64,000 nt of DNA, taken from Bombyx mori (Eukaryota > Arthropoda > Insecta > Lepidoptera > Bombycidae). The position numbers and the translations under genes are program-made. The stretch covers positions 11,038,501-11,102,500 of the forward strand of contig NC_085128.1 of assembly GCF_030269925.1 (NCBI RefSeq). Reading direction: 5' to 3'. The stretch's first letter is position 1. Each line of letters opens with the position of its first letter. Positions 1 through 11,700 of this stretch are shown piece after piece. The notes below the pieces were generated by a model. That model was not told the DNA's origin. It worked only from the letters and a program-made list of their open reading frames with translations, and did not search any database.

Positions 1-896
1 CGATTTGGATTTAGGTCTTATATCTATGGATAGCCGAATAACATCACACATTCCACGAGTTTGAGCCTTTCAAATAAAATCTCAATGGAATAATACAGGA
101 CCAAAGAAACATTGATCCTGTTGTTTTGATTAAAAAACTCTTTAGATTTTGTAATTTTTCTAATTCTTGGTATTTTGATAAGCTATCAAAAATAGCCGAA
201 ATCGGCAGTAAAAAAAAAATCATTTATTTTAGACAATGTTTCTTACTTATAAATTTTAACGCAATTTGTTTACCAAGTTTGCGTCTTGTTTTTAAGACTT
301 GTTATCCGCTTGGAAATTTTTTCATTGCTCAATTTTATTGTTGGCTTTAGATAATTAATGTTTATAAAAAGGTAAATACAATTCACAAAACATGACTGAG
401 GTTGACAGTCCACAGCCGAAATATCCTGTATGTACCTATTTGAAATAACTTCAAAGAGATTTACAACTTTTTTTACAAATAGCAGCACAAACTCGTGTAT
501 CCACATGTAGACACAGAAAAAACGAATAAATTGGGTCTGTTATCGAACTCATATGGACTCACCGAATCCTCACGGACTTTTCGAGAGTCTGTTTACTTTT
601 CGATACTGATAGAGTTTTCCTGGTAACGACTGCTCATACAAATCAGCTTGCTAGATACGTTTGTTTTTGTTTTTAACTACTCTATCTCATGTTTTTCTGT
701 TTTAATTACTCGTTCAGTTAATTGAAGACCTCTATAGTTTATTATTTTTAATTTATTTTTATTACATAGATCATTTAACCTGGTGTCCAACCATCACCTA
801 GTGTGTTATGCAGCGGTGCAGTCATGTCGACCTCATGTCTCAACGTAGGCTTGAGACATTAACGTAATGAAGTTTATGGCCCTCTTTAAACGCTTG

Positions 897-1037
897 TTAT
901 TATTATTATTAATGGCTTAGATGCGTCAACGAGCTAATGACCCACTTAATGTTAGGTAGTTACCAGGGCCCATAGACATCACGGCGTGAATGCCGTCACC
1001 TACCTTGAAACATGAGACTGAGGTTTCCATTGGATTA
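897..1037 (-). repeat. Bm1-like SINE, old 3' fragment
   Basis: Reading the minus strand, the segment matches the 3' part of the SINE found many times in this window, including the stretch equivalent to TGTGAGCTCGTCCACCCATC and the tail. It is clearly more diverged than the other copies. The left end is a TAA-rich tail, which sets the orientation. Confidence 0.6.
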
Positions 1038-1756
1038 CTTCGCGACAGGAAAATATTTATATGAGAGCTTACTTACGGGAAGTACCTATATGTACGCGTG
1101 AAGGTAGTTTCTCGTATGTACTACACTACACGCGCTTACGACACATCCAATTCACGGTGTTATTCCTTCATCGATAAAGTAATTTCAGTGTACGAGTTAA
1201 GTTCGTTTTTTTAAGAAAAATTGGTATCAAACTGTGAGATTATAACTCCAGTATTGACGCTTCGCTTGGCACGAATACGTCGGACGTTTCATCATTGAGA
1301 CTATAACGACTTCATAACAACGTTTCACATTCGTTTTTGAGTTTAATTTTTACTTAAAATGAAAACTATGTTAAATGATTTAAAACAAAAATCGATGCCT
1401 CCAATGAACACTACTCTAAATCAAAATTTTGAAATTATCATTTTTCACGCAAATCGCTTCACTATTTTAAAAGTATTAAAAATTCATTATTGATGGGGCT
1501 CAAAGCAAGAGTAAATCCGCTAGTTACACAAGAAAAAACCATAAATATATCTGCAATAATAAAGATTTTATCAGCTTTTTTCGTTTAAACGCTCCTCCTG
1601 TAAACCTACGAATTTGGAGTTAGAGAAGTGTTCATTGGAGGCATCAAAATATGTGCGGATCTGGTGTCCTCTAGTAGCTTAGGTACAATCTCTTAACTCA
1701 TTCGTTCATAGTAATGTCCTTAATTGTCTGTCCAATTCTGTCACCGACATTTTTTT

Positions 1757-1966
1757 ATTATTTTTTATTATTGCTTATATGGTTGGACGAGCTTATAGGC
1801 CACCTGATGTTAAGTGGTTACTGGGGCCCATAGACATCACAAGCGGCTACAGCGGCTGCCCCACCCTTCAAACCGAAACGCATTACTGCTTCACGGCAGA
1901 AATAGGCAGGGTGGTGGTACCTACCCGTGCGGACTCACAGAGGTCCTACCGCCAGTATATAATAAA
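1757..1966 (-). repeat. Bm1-like SINE, with internal deletion
   Basis: Minus-strand copy of the abundant silkworm SINE body: the ACTGGTGGTAGGACC-type start lies near 1966 and the CATATAAGCAATAA-type tail near 1757. The middle stretch (CTTAGAACTTATATCTCAAGG in other copies) is missing. The two short plus-strand open frames here are antisense SINE sequence, not genes. Confidence 0.85.
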
Positions 1967-3687
1967 CCACCAGACATCAAATATATCTCGCGTTTCTGTT
2001 TATAGGTTACTTCAATCGAGATTTATGCTCCAAGTATCTATGTGCATTGAGGTATTCATCTTGTGGCATTTTTGGGCATTGTTAAATACGTAATAACAGA
2101 GGGACTACGAACTCCTGTATTCTTTTATCAAAATAAAACAACCATGCAAATATTTAAACATTAATCTTATAGGACTATTTTGTATATGTTTTCACGCGCG
2201 AACCACTGTGCTGATGTGGACAAAATTCGGAATGGGTTTGTACCCTGGGAAAGAAAATCTGCCTTTTACCCTCCATTCCAGTGCTGAGTATGGGTCCTTC
2301 GCCCACGCGATACGTGTAGTCCGCGTTCCCGTTACTGCGAGCTATGATTTAATAATTTAGAATGTCTCAGTAATTTAAGAACATAATCGCAATATACAGT
2401 TATTGGGTTTCGTTGAATTGGACAGTTAAAAGGAGTGTGTATCCCGCTGCGCGCTGCCATTGTCTCCAACACTCACTTTGCCAGCTAATTGCTTCTCTTT
2501 CATACTGAACAAGAAAACGCCGTTAAGACTTCTCTGCATTGTTCCTTAATTGAACTTGTACTGGTGCAGTCTGCACGCCGAGGTTTGCGAGAGTTCTCCG
2601 TATCTCGCAGGCTAATTGAAACATACTTTGCCTTTCGGTTCATCTGTACAGGGATTCATTTGTATTCGTTCGTTAGTATCGCGTAGATTATTTTATTGCT
2701 CTGTTGAATTTGAGCTCCATTGAGCTCCATTTTTAAGCTATTGCTTAGCTTTTATCGCCGGCATTGAGCGCGGCGACCGAATCAAGAAATTCCGTAACGA
2801 AAATAAAACCTAACACCCCCACTCCGCCTACCATGTAGCTCGCGTTCGACACATTCACCACATGTTGCGCCCGGCCCGTGTAGTGTTCTCCCGCCCATCT
2901 CTCTCGCGCGCGGTCTAGCTTATGAGTGTGAAGAGGACAGTTAATGTTTTGCTTTTGTTAATGTTTATAAATATAGCGTGGTCTTATTTTATTATTGTTT
3001 TAATATTAAATTATTATTATCTAATTATAATTGCATAAGTTGATAAAAAACGCTATTCATCGAGTGCCACACGTTTTTTTTTCTTTAAATCACTTTAATA
3101 CCTGACGTATAATGAATTTTTTAATACTATTTGTGTACTTAAATACTTTGCATCTTTATGTACGAGATTGTAAATGTATTCAAAGCTCTGCATCTGTCTT
3201 AAACTAAAACACGATTAATTTAACTTAGAAGGTAAATCATGAAAGCCAAATGCAAACAAAAGGTAAGGTCACAGAGATAACAAGGGTGAAAGGTGGCCCA
3301 CATTAGTCTTAGCGTGTTTGTAACGTTTGTTCGTCTGACAGTATTCATTAGGGCACAAAAGCGTTGTCTATCAGACAGTAAGTCGGTGTTTCTTAACAAA
3401 TTACTCGAGTAATGTTGTAAGCGGTCGGAAAACGCCTTCCAGCGAACGAAACTAGGCAGAGGCACCTTACCAGTCAATTCACTATAGCCACACAATAGCC
3501 GGAACGGAAGCACCATAATAATGCGCGCGTAATTTGTCTACGACGTACATTCTATGCATTGTTTCCTTTACATTTTATATTATTTTGTACTTTTCATTCT
3601 TTACAGAAGTCGCTCGTCAAATCTATGCGTGTTCGTTGTATCTTTAGATATACCTGGAAGTGCTGCTTCACTTTTATCACAAACTTA

Positions 3688-3953
3688 CTGGTGGTAGGAG
3701 CTCTTGTAAGTACCACCACTTGTAAGTTACCGCACGGGTAAGTACCACCACCCTGCCTATTTCTGCCGTGAAGCACTAATTAGTTTCGGTTTGAAGCGTA
3801 AGGTAGCCGTTATAACTACACTGAGACCTTAGAACTTATATCTCAATATAGGTGGCGCATTTACGTTGTAGACGTCTATGGGCTCGAGTAACCACTTAAC
3901 ACCAGGTGGGCTGCGAGCTCGTGCTCCCATTTAAGCAACAAAAAAACAACGAA
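3688..3953 (+). repeat. Bm1-like SINE with small internal duplication
   Basis: Plus-strand copy, from ACTGGTGGTAGG to a short A-rich tail. Near its start the GTAAGTACCACCAC segment occurs twice about 30 bases apart, a local duplication absent from the other copies. It is otherwise close to consensus. Confidence 0.85.
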
Positions 3954-5669
3954 AAAAAATTAACTGACATTTTATACGATTACTATATTTTGTTTTTATC
4001 TTTTTATATTTTGTTACTGGTGGTTGGTCGTCTTGTGAGCCCTCACGGATGTCTATCGGTCTCACTTGTGCTGGGCTCACATTCCAGCTGGATATCATAG
4101 CTCACACCAGTGTAGCAGGAGAGCAGAGCTGTTAGCTGAATTTTTTTAGTAATCTCTGTTACACCACTGTACTAAATGTACAACGCGGGCGGTGACCGTT
4201 CATCATTAGGCGAACCTCGTTCTGCCTTCGAGTGTAATAAGAAAGGTGTGGTATCAGACCACGTGTCTGTGGGCGTAGCTGGAATAGTCCCCTAGGTTGC
4301 CAGTGGATAGGTAGGGAAAAAATACCACGGATGTCAACATAGCAGCAGCATCGTATTTTCCAAGTTTTTCGCGAATTGTAGGTACAATTAAAACTAATTT
4401 TACGATTTAATCACGATTGACAGTCATGGCTACGAAAACTAAAGTGTTTGTAGCGGCAAAAATAAAATAAAAAATTATAAAATGAGAGATAGTTACAATC
4501 GTAATAGTAGTTTTAATTACGGTTACCAGTTTATACCTGCCTACCCCACATTGTGAGCTAAGTTTTGCGTGAAATAAAACAAGAAAATAATAATAAGAAT
4601 CTATTTATTGAATCAAATACTTGTATTGGGTCTTCTATAAAAACCTTGTGATCCGCTGTATTATTGTTGTTGAAATAATTAATATCTAAAAAAATTAAAG
4701 AAGAATTAAATTTTGCATTTACACATCTAATTATGAAGCGGGGGAATGTTTAAAAATTCATCAAAAGGGAGAAAATTTTTTTTAACCAAAATATAATTTA
4801 ATTGAGATAATTAACTGATCAAAGAATAATACTAGTTCACATATTTAAAATAAAAAAACTTTACTTTAAAACATTTTCAAATTTCGACAAACAAAAGAAA
4901 AGTTAGAACCGTGTACACCGGGATGTTCAAATATTGTTAGTACCAAAAAGCGAAGCGGACCGTTAAATATGAAATGTTTTAATGTGAATTGTTAGTATTT
5001 ACAATGATGTTTCAGGTAAATACTACAACCGCATAATGATATTATGAACAAAGTTTACAATACATTTTAAATAATAATTTCTAAGTTCTTTTCAAGATTA
5101 GAATTGTGTATTAGATCATCCACCACCGGTAAACGTAGATGCAGTTCACATGAAAGTTCTTCTGTTAGATATATGCTTCGAATAAAATTTTAATTTTTTT
5201 AGGCTATCTATGCTATGCACGTTATTATCTAAGGTCGTCTTACCACGATTTTTACATCTAATAAGTTCTAGATATTTCTGTGCTATCGAAAGTGCCAAGG
5301 CGGACTGGGTCTAGTTATTCCAACCGTGAATGGCGCTTGCAACATACAACAATGTTCGTAACTCAAAAATATGAAAATCCTGGTGAGATCCCGTTTAAAT
5401 AAGAGTTAAAAAAATTATAACCGGTTAGATAAGTTTCATTCTTCGGAATTATTGTGTAATTCATGAATACGCAATACAGTGCAAATCGTATTTATAAGGT
5501 ATTGCTTATATCAAACAGTTATTACCTTTTTTAATCGCCTATTATCGTCATTAATGAATTAGAAGAAGTTTCATCAACCGCCGGCATCGTTAGGAGCCTA
5601 GCCTCAACCCGAGTGGTGCATTCAACATACAAATGGATACGTTACACTTCACAACATTAACGAGTTTAA

Positions 5670-5794
5670 TTACGTCGGCTTGAATATCCCTTCGTATATA
5701 ATGACTTTTCTACATATCATTGCAAAGAAAAATGGGCGATCGGCGTAGAACACTTCACCCGAGTCAAATCCGGCCCTGAGTCCGAAGCGTATTT
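5670..5794 (-). CDS. serpin-1: Serpin-1 alternative exon 9, copy F
   Basis: Most distal open copy seen. The acceptor TATTTCAG precedes 5794, and the G carried over from exon 8 gives reading phase 1. The 42 codons start EIRFGLRAG, contain [10 protein letters not shown] (the serpin C-terminal signature) and end GIFKPT plus stop. Hinge numbering places Arg at P1 and Ala at P1', suggesting a trypsin-like target. It is more diverged than the other copies yet has exactly their length (125 bases), which argues for selection. Unlike them, no GT follows the stop. Instead a GTAATT donor-like site overlaps the stop codon, so this copy either terminates the transcript or splices just before its stop. Confidence 0.82.
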
Positions 5795-8700
5795 CTGAAA
5801 TATTTATTATTTGAGTCACACACAAGCCGGTAACCGTTTATCGAAGGATTTTATTGATTAACGGGATACGAGCTGGCCATTAACACTCCTGTCGATAACA
5901 AGTACAATACGCCGAACTGGTAAATCAACACTAGCAAACTCACTTCGTTTTACATAATCTATGCTTGTTAGAAGACAGAAAGCTTGATCCCTGACCAGTT
6001 TAGAAGCCACTATTCTGTTAATATGGAAAACGACGGAAAATAACTATACTTAATAACAAATTATTATCTAAATTAGCCGCTTATAGAAAGAATATTTTAT
6101 GCCATGACGAATTAGTTTAGTAAAGTTCTGTTATAATGGTTAATCTAACACTTAGCATATTATGTATTTTAATGCACGCATGATATTGTATGGTTATTGA
6201 ATGTACCTAAGAAAAGAAAATTCCGTTAAATAAATTGACACCTTCTCCCGTTAGGAAGAATACGAAGGGATGGTTCGCGTCGAATACAGTTGGCTCACTT
6301 ATAACGGCACTCAATGATTCTACGTTGAATACTGGAAAACAATATAACTGGTTATTTACAATTACGGTTTAGTTATTAATGTAATGCTCTAATAAAATCT
6401 TAGAGTGTTAAAAATTGATATTGAGGGGTTCAGTTTGAGGGAGGGGGGGGGGGGCAGTTTTAGAGAACTGAGAGGATCCGAAATGACATGTTAAGGACGA
6501 CGGCGACTGTTTGCCGATCCGCGGTCTGCAGGATAAGAGATTTGCGTTTCGACACACGTAACTCTGTCCAGATTTTCATAAAAATAGATCTCTTTAATCT
6601 TATTTGATCAATATAAAAATAATAAAAAATAAATAAATCACACAATTCAAGGAAATGGACGTGACTAATGGCTCTGGCAATTTCAGTTGTGAAAAAAAAG
6701 AAAAACCACTTGAAGAATAAAGTTGATCTGCCATGACGTTGATCTATATTTCTATTACAGTTTTATGAAATGTGGAATTCGAATTATGATATACCATAAA
6801 TACAGTGTACGTGTTCAATACTCGTTAGCAATATGCAATGCATAAGGGATGGCAAAAGTCTTGAGAAACCAGTGGATTATCCAACATAAACGAATTAAGA
6901 GTGAACGTACACATATTAAACTACTTTTATTTATTAGTTGGCAAACACACAATGTTTATTATGTCCGATTAGTTTATTTTGTGGTCATCAAACTTGTGGC
7001 AGTGTCTACACACAAATTAAATCCTGCTAATGGTCATTTAATATACCTAAGAATGAAAGACTCCGGTAAATAAAGTGAAGCCTTCTCCCTTTAAAAAGAA
7101 AACGAAATTATGGTTGGCGTCGAATATAGAGGGTTCAACTGCGATCAAATATTTGATGTCAAAAGCAAAACAATATGACTGGTTAATTAAAATTACAATT
7201 AAGATATAAATTTTTTACTTTAAATAATTCCAAAGTACTATTGGAAGTAAATAAACATAGTTTCGTAGTAAGGTTTCGAAAATATTGAGTTTTTAAGGAA
7301 ATGTATTTTTTTCATTTTTCGGCTGTATACTTTTGAGGGTTTGTTTTAATTGAGTATTTTTAAAAGGGCATTCATTTCATTGCGATGTTCAGGTTATTGG
7401 TCAAATTCGATTTTTGTTCAGATGCAACTGATATTTTTGATTAATACGAATGAATAAAAAAATAATAGTGACGATTTAGCTCTTTAAGCTGCCTTTACTA
7501 GTTTGCATCGACCCGACCTCGGAAATTGCGATAGCATTATGATTTTGGTAAAAACTGTACAATAGTTAGGTGAATTAGTAAAAGAAATGGTAATAAAGGG
7601 CTCCAGGCGTGATCTGACACGAGTAACAAAAAAAATATTCTTATCTCGCAAAAAGTTTTTATGTCGGGCCGTTTTAAATAAACAATTAAAAGTGAAAAAA
7701 AATATTCTTGCATTAGTTTTAAGTGATTATACAAAAAATTTAGAGTTTTGTTCTAATTAAATTTACATCAGTAGCCACGCGAGAGCCTAAGAGCTGAAGT
7801 CTCCGTTAACTAAATTGATATTTTCTTCCTTTACGAAGTAAACGACAGGATGATTGGTGTCGAATTAAGGCGGCCGATTTGTATTGAAACTGAAATGTTG
7901 TATCTCTTGTACAGTACAGTGAAAACGTACAGTTTACATGGAAGCAGTTTTCATGCACTTGCAGTTTAGTTGGTTAATATATAACATATGATGTAAGCTT
8001 CGCATATATATGTTGTAATGTTTATGAATTGTACCTAAGGGTGGAAAACTCCGTTAAAAAGAGTGACACCGTCTCCTTTTAGGAAGAATACGAAGGGATG
8101 GTTCGCTTTGAATACAAGCGGCTGACTTACAGCTGCACTCATAAATACTACGGCGAAGGCTGGAAAATAATGTGAATGCGTGATTATTTAATTTTTAAGT
8201 TGTTAGTGAAGTTTTAATTACCTTTCATTAGGATCGACTTATTCTCATAATTACGTAGAAACCTTAACAAAAATGTCGGAACAAAATTTCAAATAACAAA
8301 AATTTCGGTAGGTCCTAGTGAAATATTATGTTCTAAAATGAAAAGTAAGGAAAGTCGACGTTATAGTTGATAAAAAGCAGATACTATTAGGAACAAAGTG
8401 TAGTTAATGATAATTTGTAAATATTTAACTATGAAGTCTGATTTAAGTTTTATTTAAATATATAAAGCAAAGAGTTCTGTTGCTTATAATAAATTCAAGT
8501 TCCTCAAATTCATATTCATTAATTCATGTTCTATTATTTTATATTCTCGGATCCTATAGACTGTCCAGTATTCTGAGCTATCTTCCGCTATATTGTAATT
8601 TTTGTTGTGAATGCGTAGATCGCGGGTACAGAAACAAACGAAAAAAAACCAATAGTATTCATTTTTATTTAATAAATAAAAAAGTAAATACAAAAGTAAA

Positions 8701-11700
8701 TCGTAGTTAGTAAATACTACTTCAATACAAAATTAAAAAAACTCCATTGTTCAGTATTACTAAAATGAATGAATTTTATGTAAGACTGTTTGTATGGAGT
8801 GAACAATAATAATTAATTCAGTTTGACACCGTTATATGTAAATCCAGGCAGTTTAGTTCTTAATGAGAATTTGGTTCTATAAGTTTGACATCATACCAAA
8901 ATTGCGCGTTTAGTATTTTAATATGTTGCATGCATATTAATGTTTATAAACTATATTTTGTACCTAATTTATAAAGATTCCGTTAAACATAATAACACCA
9001 TCAACTTGAAGGGCATAGTAAAACGGTTTGTTTGCATTGAAAACGATTGGCGGTCGTACATAAACCTTTGATGATCTCGTCATTGTAAAAGCTGTAATAT
9101 TGAAAATTATTTACTCTAACATAGTTCATATGATTTTTTTGCGAAAATTGAGTTTTATTTAATACATCTTTCGCTGTATGAAACATAGCTCTTTTGTCGT
9201 TTGCGATTGCAAGAAAAGAGTGTTAATCGGAGGGTAGCATAAAATCATCTTGATCTTTGTCGGGAGTTTTCAACGTATGAATATCGACTAGGTATATTAT
9301 TTAATTAAATCGCTAATAGGAATGCTTGCCAGCCGTTTAATTGGCAAAGCAAGAAATCATGGTGAGAATTGTAGAAAATAAATATGCATCGAATAGAACG
9401 TGCACTGCTAAGGCTAAAGTTTTTAAACACCTAAATTTGAACATTGAATACAGGATAAATAAACTTTTGTAATAAATTCAAGTTCGAAAAACTAGATTTT
9501 TTCACCATGTAGACAGAAGATAAAATGATAGGTAAGATGATAAGATAAGATGCAAAATAGATACAGCTCAAGTCTTCTTTAAATCCTTTTCCACTTTCGT
9601 TAGAATCTTACTGAATTAGGACTGACCAATAAGAACAATAACAAAGCAGATGAAAACTCTCCAAATCAAAACTGTTAATGGAGTTTTTATTCTAATTGAG
9701 ACATTGGATCGAAGTTCCGCGTTTGTACAACCAAAAAAACCATATTTCATCATCATCATCATCAGTCATAGTCATCCACTGCTATACATAGGCCTCTTCC
9801 AATCAACATCACTGAACTCGGTAAAGTACATTTGTTTGGCTCTTTTATTAGTTATTTTATTTGAGAAACTGGAAAAAGAGCTATATGGAGCTGTGTTTGC
9901 TAGTTTAATTATAAACATCGTGTTGATACATGAGGTCGAAGCCTCAATAAAATTTTGCCAAAATTGCTGCAAAATGATAATCGTGCTGTTTATTGAGAAT
10001 CTGATCTTGTCCGTAACGTGTCTTGGCGCAAAGGTTGTACATTTTTAGAAATTAGCTCATGGTTTCATTTGCATAACGTAGTGTTGCGTTGTGGTAGAAT
10101 AGGTATGTATATGAGTTTAGTTTTTTATTTAATGGGTGGCTTACCGTTAGCTGCAGCAGCTTCAGCGCCTTCCTCGTTGATTTCAATGAACGCTTTTTGA
10201 ATAGCCTCACTTACAGAAAGGCTTTCTCCTTTTAGAAGGCGCGTAATTTGAGCATCGTTATTGAATATTTTATTAACGTTCATCTACGAAAAGATGCATG
10301 AAGAATTCAGTTCAAATAACATTTATTATAGATAATAAGGAAATAGGTATTTTTTGGCAATTTTGTTTTTCTAATGATCTCACGGCTAGCCTTATGATAA
10401 ATGTTTACTAAAATCCAGGTAGATTTAAATTTAAATAAATGCTCCCAATCTATCCTAATCCCAATCTATCAGATAAAGTCTTAATTGTACTATAAGCGAT
10501 TCTATGTAAGCGATTCTTTTAGAGTTTTTGTGTTGGGTATCCATTATATTACCAAATATCCTTTTAATAGTGATTTCAATACAACCTATACACAGTGCAA
10601 TCTACTTTCAGACTCATTTTGCACGTTATGCATTTTTACTTTCTGTTATTTTTCATACATTACTTATTATTATTTATATATGAAACTTACATTGCTTAAA
10701 ACATCTTTGAGATTCGTCTCCGTTTCAATTTTGAATTTGGGAAGATACAAATCGACTTCGGTGCTATACATGCTTTGCTGAGCCGTTTCCAACGTCTTAG
10801 GGTCTTTTAGTGCTTCTTGAAGTTGTGTAATGCCATCCTTGTCTTTTGGTAACACTACGATCAGCGACGATTGATCGCCCTTGTAAGGTATTTCAATTAG
10901 CTGAAAGAAATTGTGAACTTATTCTTAAAAATTCGTTAAGAAATACGCATCACTATTATATTTTGCTGTAATTAACTTTTATAAATCGGTTGCATGGTTT
11001 CCGGGAACTGAGTCTGTTATATTATGTCTGTGATTTAGCAACAAAGCCACGACTATAGGGGAAACGGGGCTGTAGCAATAAGAATCTAAGTGTAGTTGGA
11101 AGTTTAGCATGGATTAACTTCTTATTACTAAAATTTCAATTTAATATATTTACTTGGGCATTAAGTGCTGCGCTCTCTCCATATTTATAATCGCCGCGTT
11201 TATACATCATGGGTACTTTGATTGTTTTGTCTTTGCTCACGTAGAAGTCACGGTCACTGGTCAGTCGCTCGTCAAATTTAGAACTCCATGCTCCCTGGAT
11301 GTAACAAAAAAATTATTAAAAAATAAATAATGCATTGGGGTTCAAAAATTTCTTTCTCGAGTGCGAGGTAGTCCGAATAGTACGAAATATATAAGCACCA
11401 CTACTTTTAAATGCTTTTATTAGCTTGAATTATATCTATCTAGGTAATTAAACTTTTCAACGTAATTTTTACCAGCATTAAAATGTCCGAATAAGTTAAA
11501 ACTTTGTGTATGGATGACAATACAATAATTTTACTATTCGGCCTAATATCCTGACTACGATCACTGAAACAACATCGAGCTCTCCGTCAGCGAAAATATT
11601 TGTAATCTGAAATTTCCTTTGTTCGAAAATGGTCCATTAAAATGTAATCCCATACGTTGATTAACAGAATTATTTTCACTTTTCAGTATCATGTGAAATG

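Larger units (their letters stand above)
1..5669. other. Region downstream of the serpin gene, no gene seen
   Basis: AT-rich DNA 3' of the last visible serpin exon, which is transcribed leftward. Apart from three SINE pieces (listed separately) I see no supportable gene. Short open frames here (for example 3220-3516 on the minus strand) carry no recognisable motif and no codon signature. A GC-rich patch at about 2755-2935 looks like an old repeat or regulatory island but is not assignable. The serpin 3' untranslated exon and polyadenylation site, if they fall in this window, should lie here. An AATAAA on the minus strand near 4600 is the only hexamer I noticed, and nothing else supports it. 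Confidence 0.5.

Noticed and set aside
3220..3516. A 98-residue minus-strand open frame downstream of the serpin, considered as a further exon or small gene
   Set aside because: No serpin C-terminal signature and no recognisable domain. Not distinguishable from chance.
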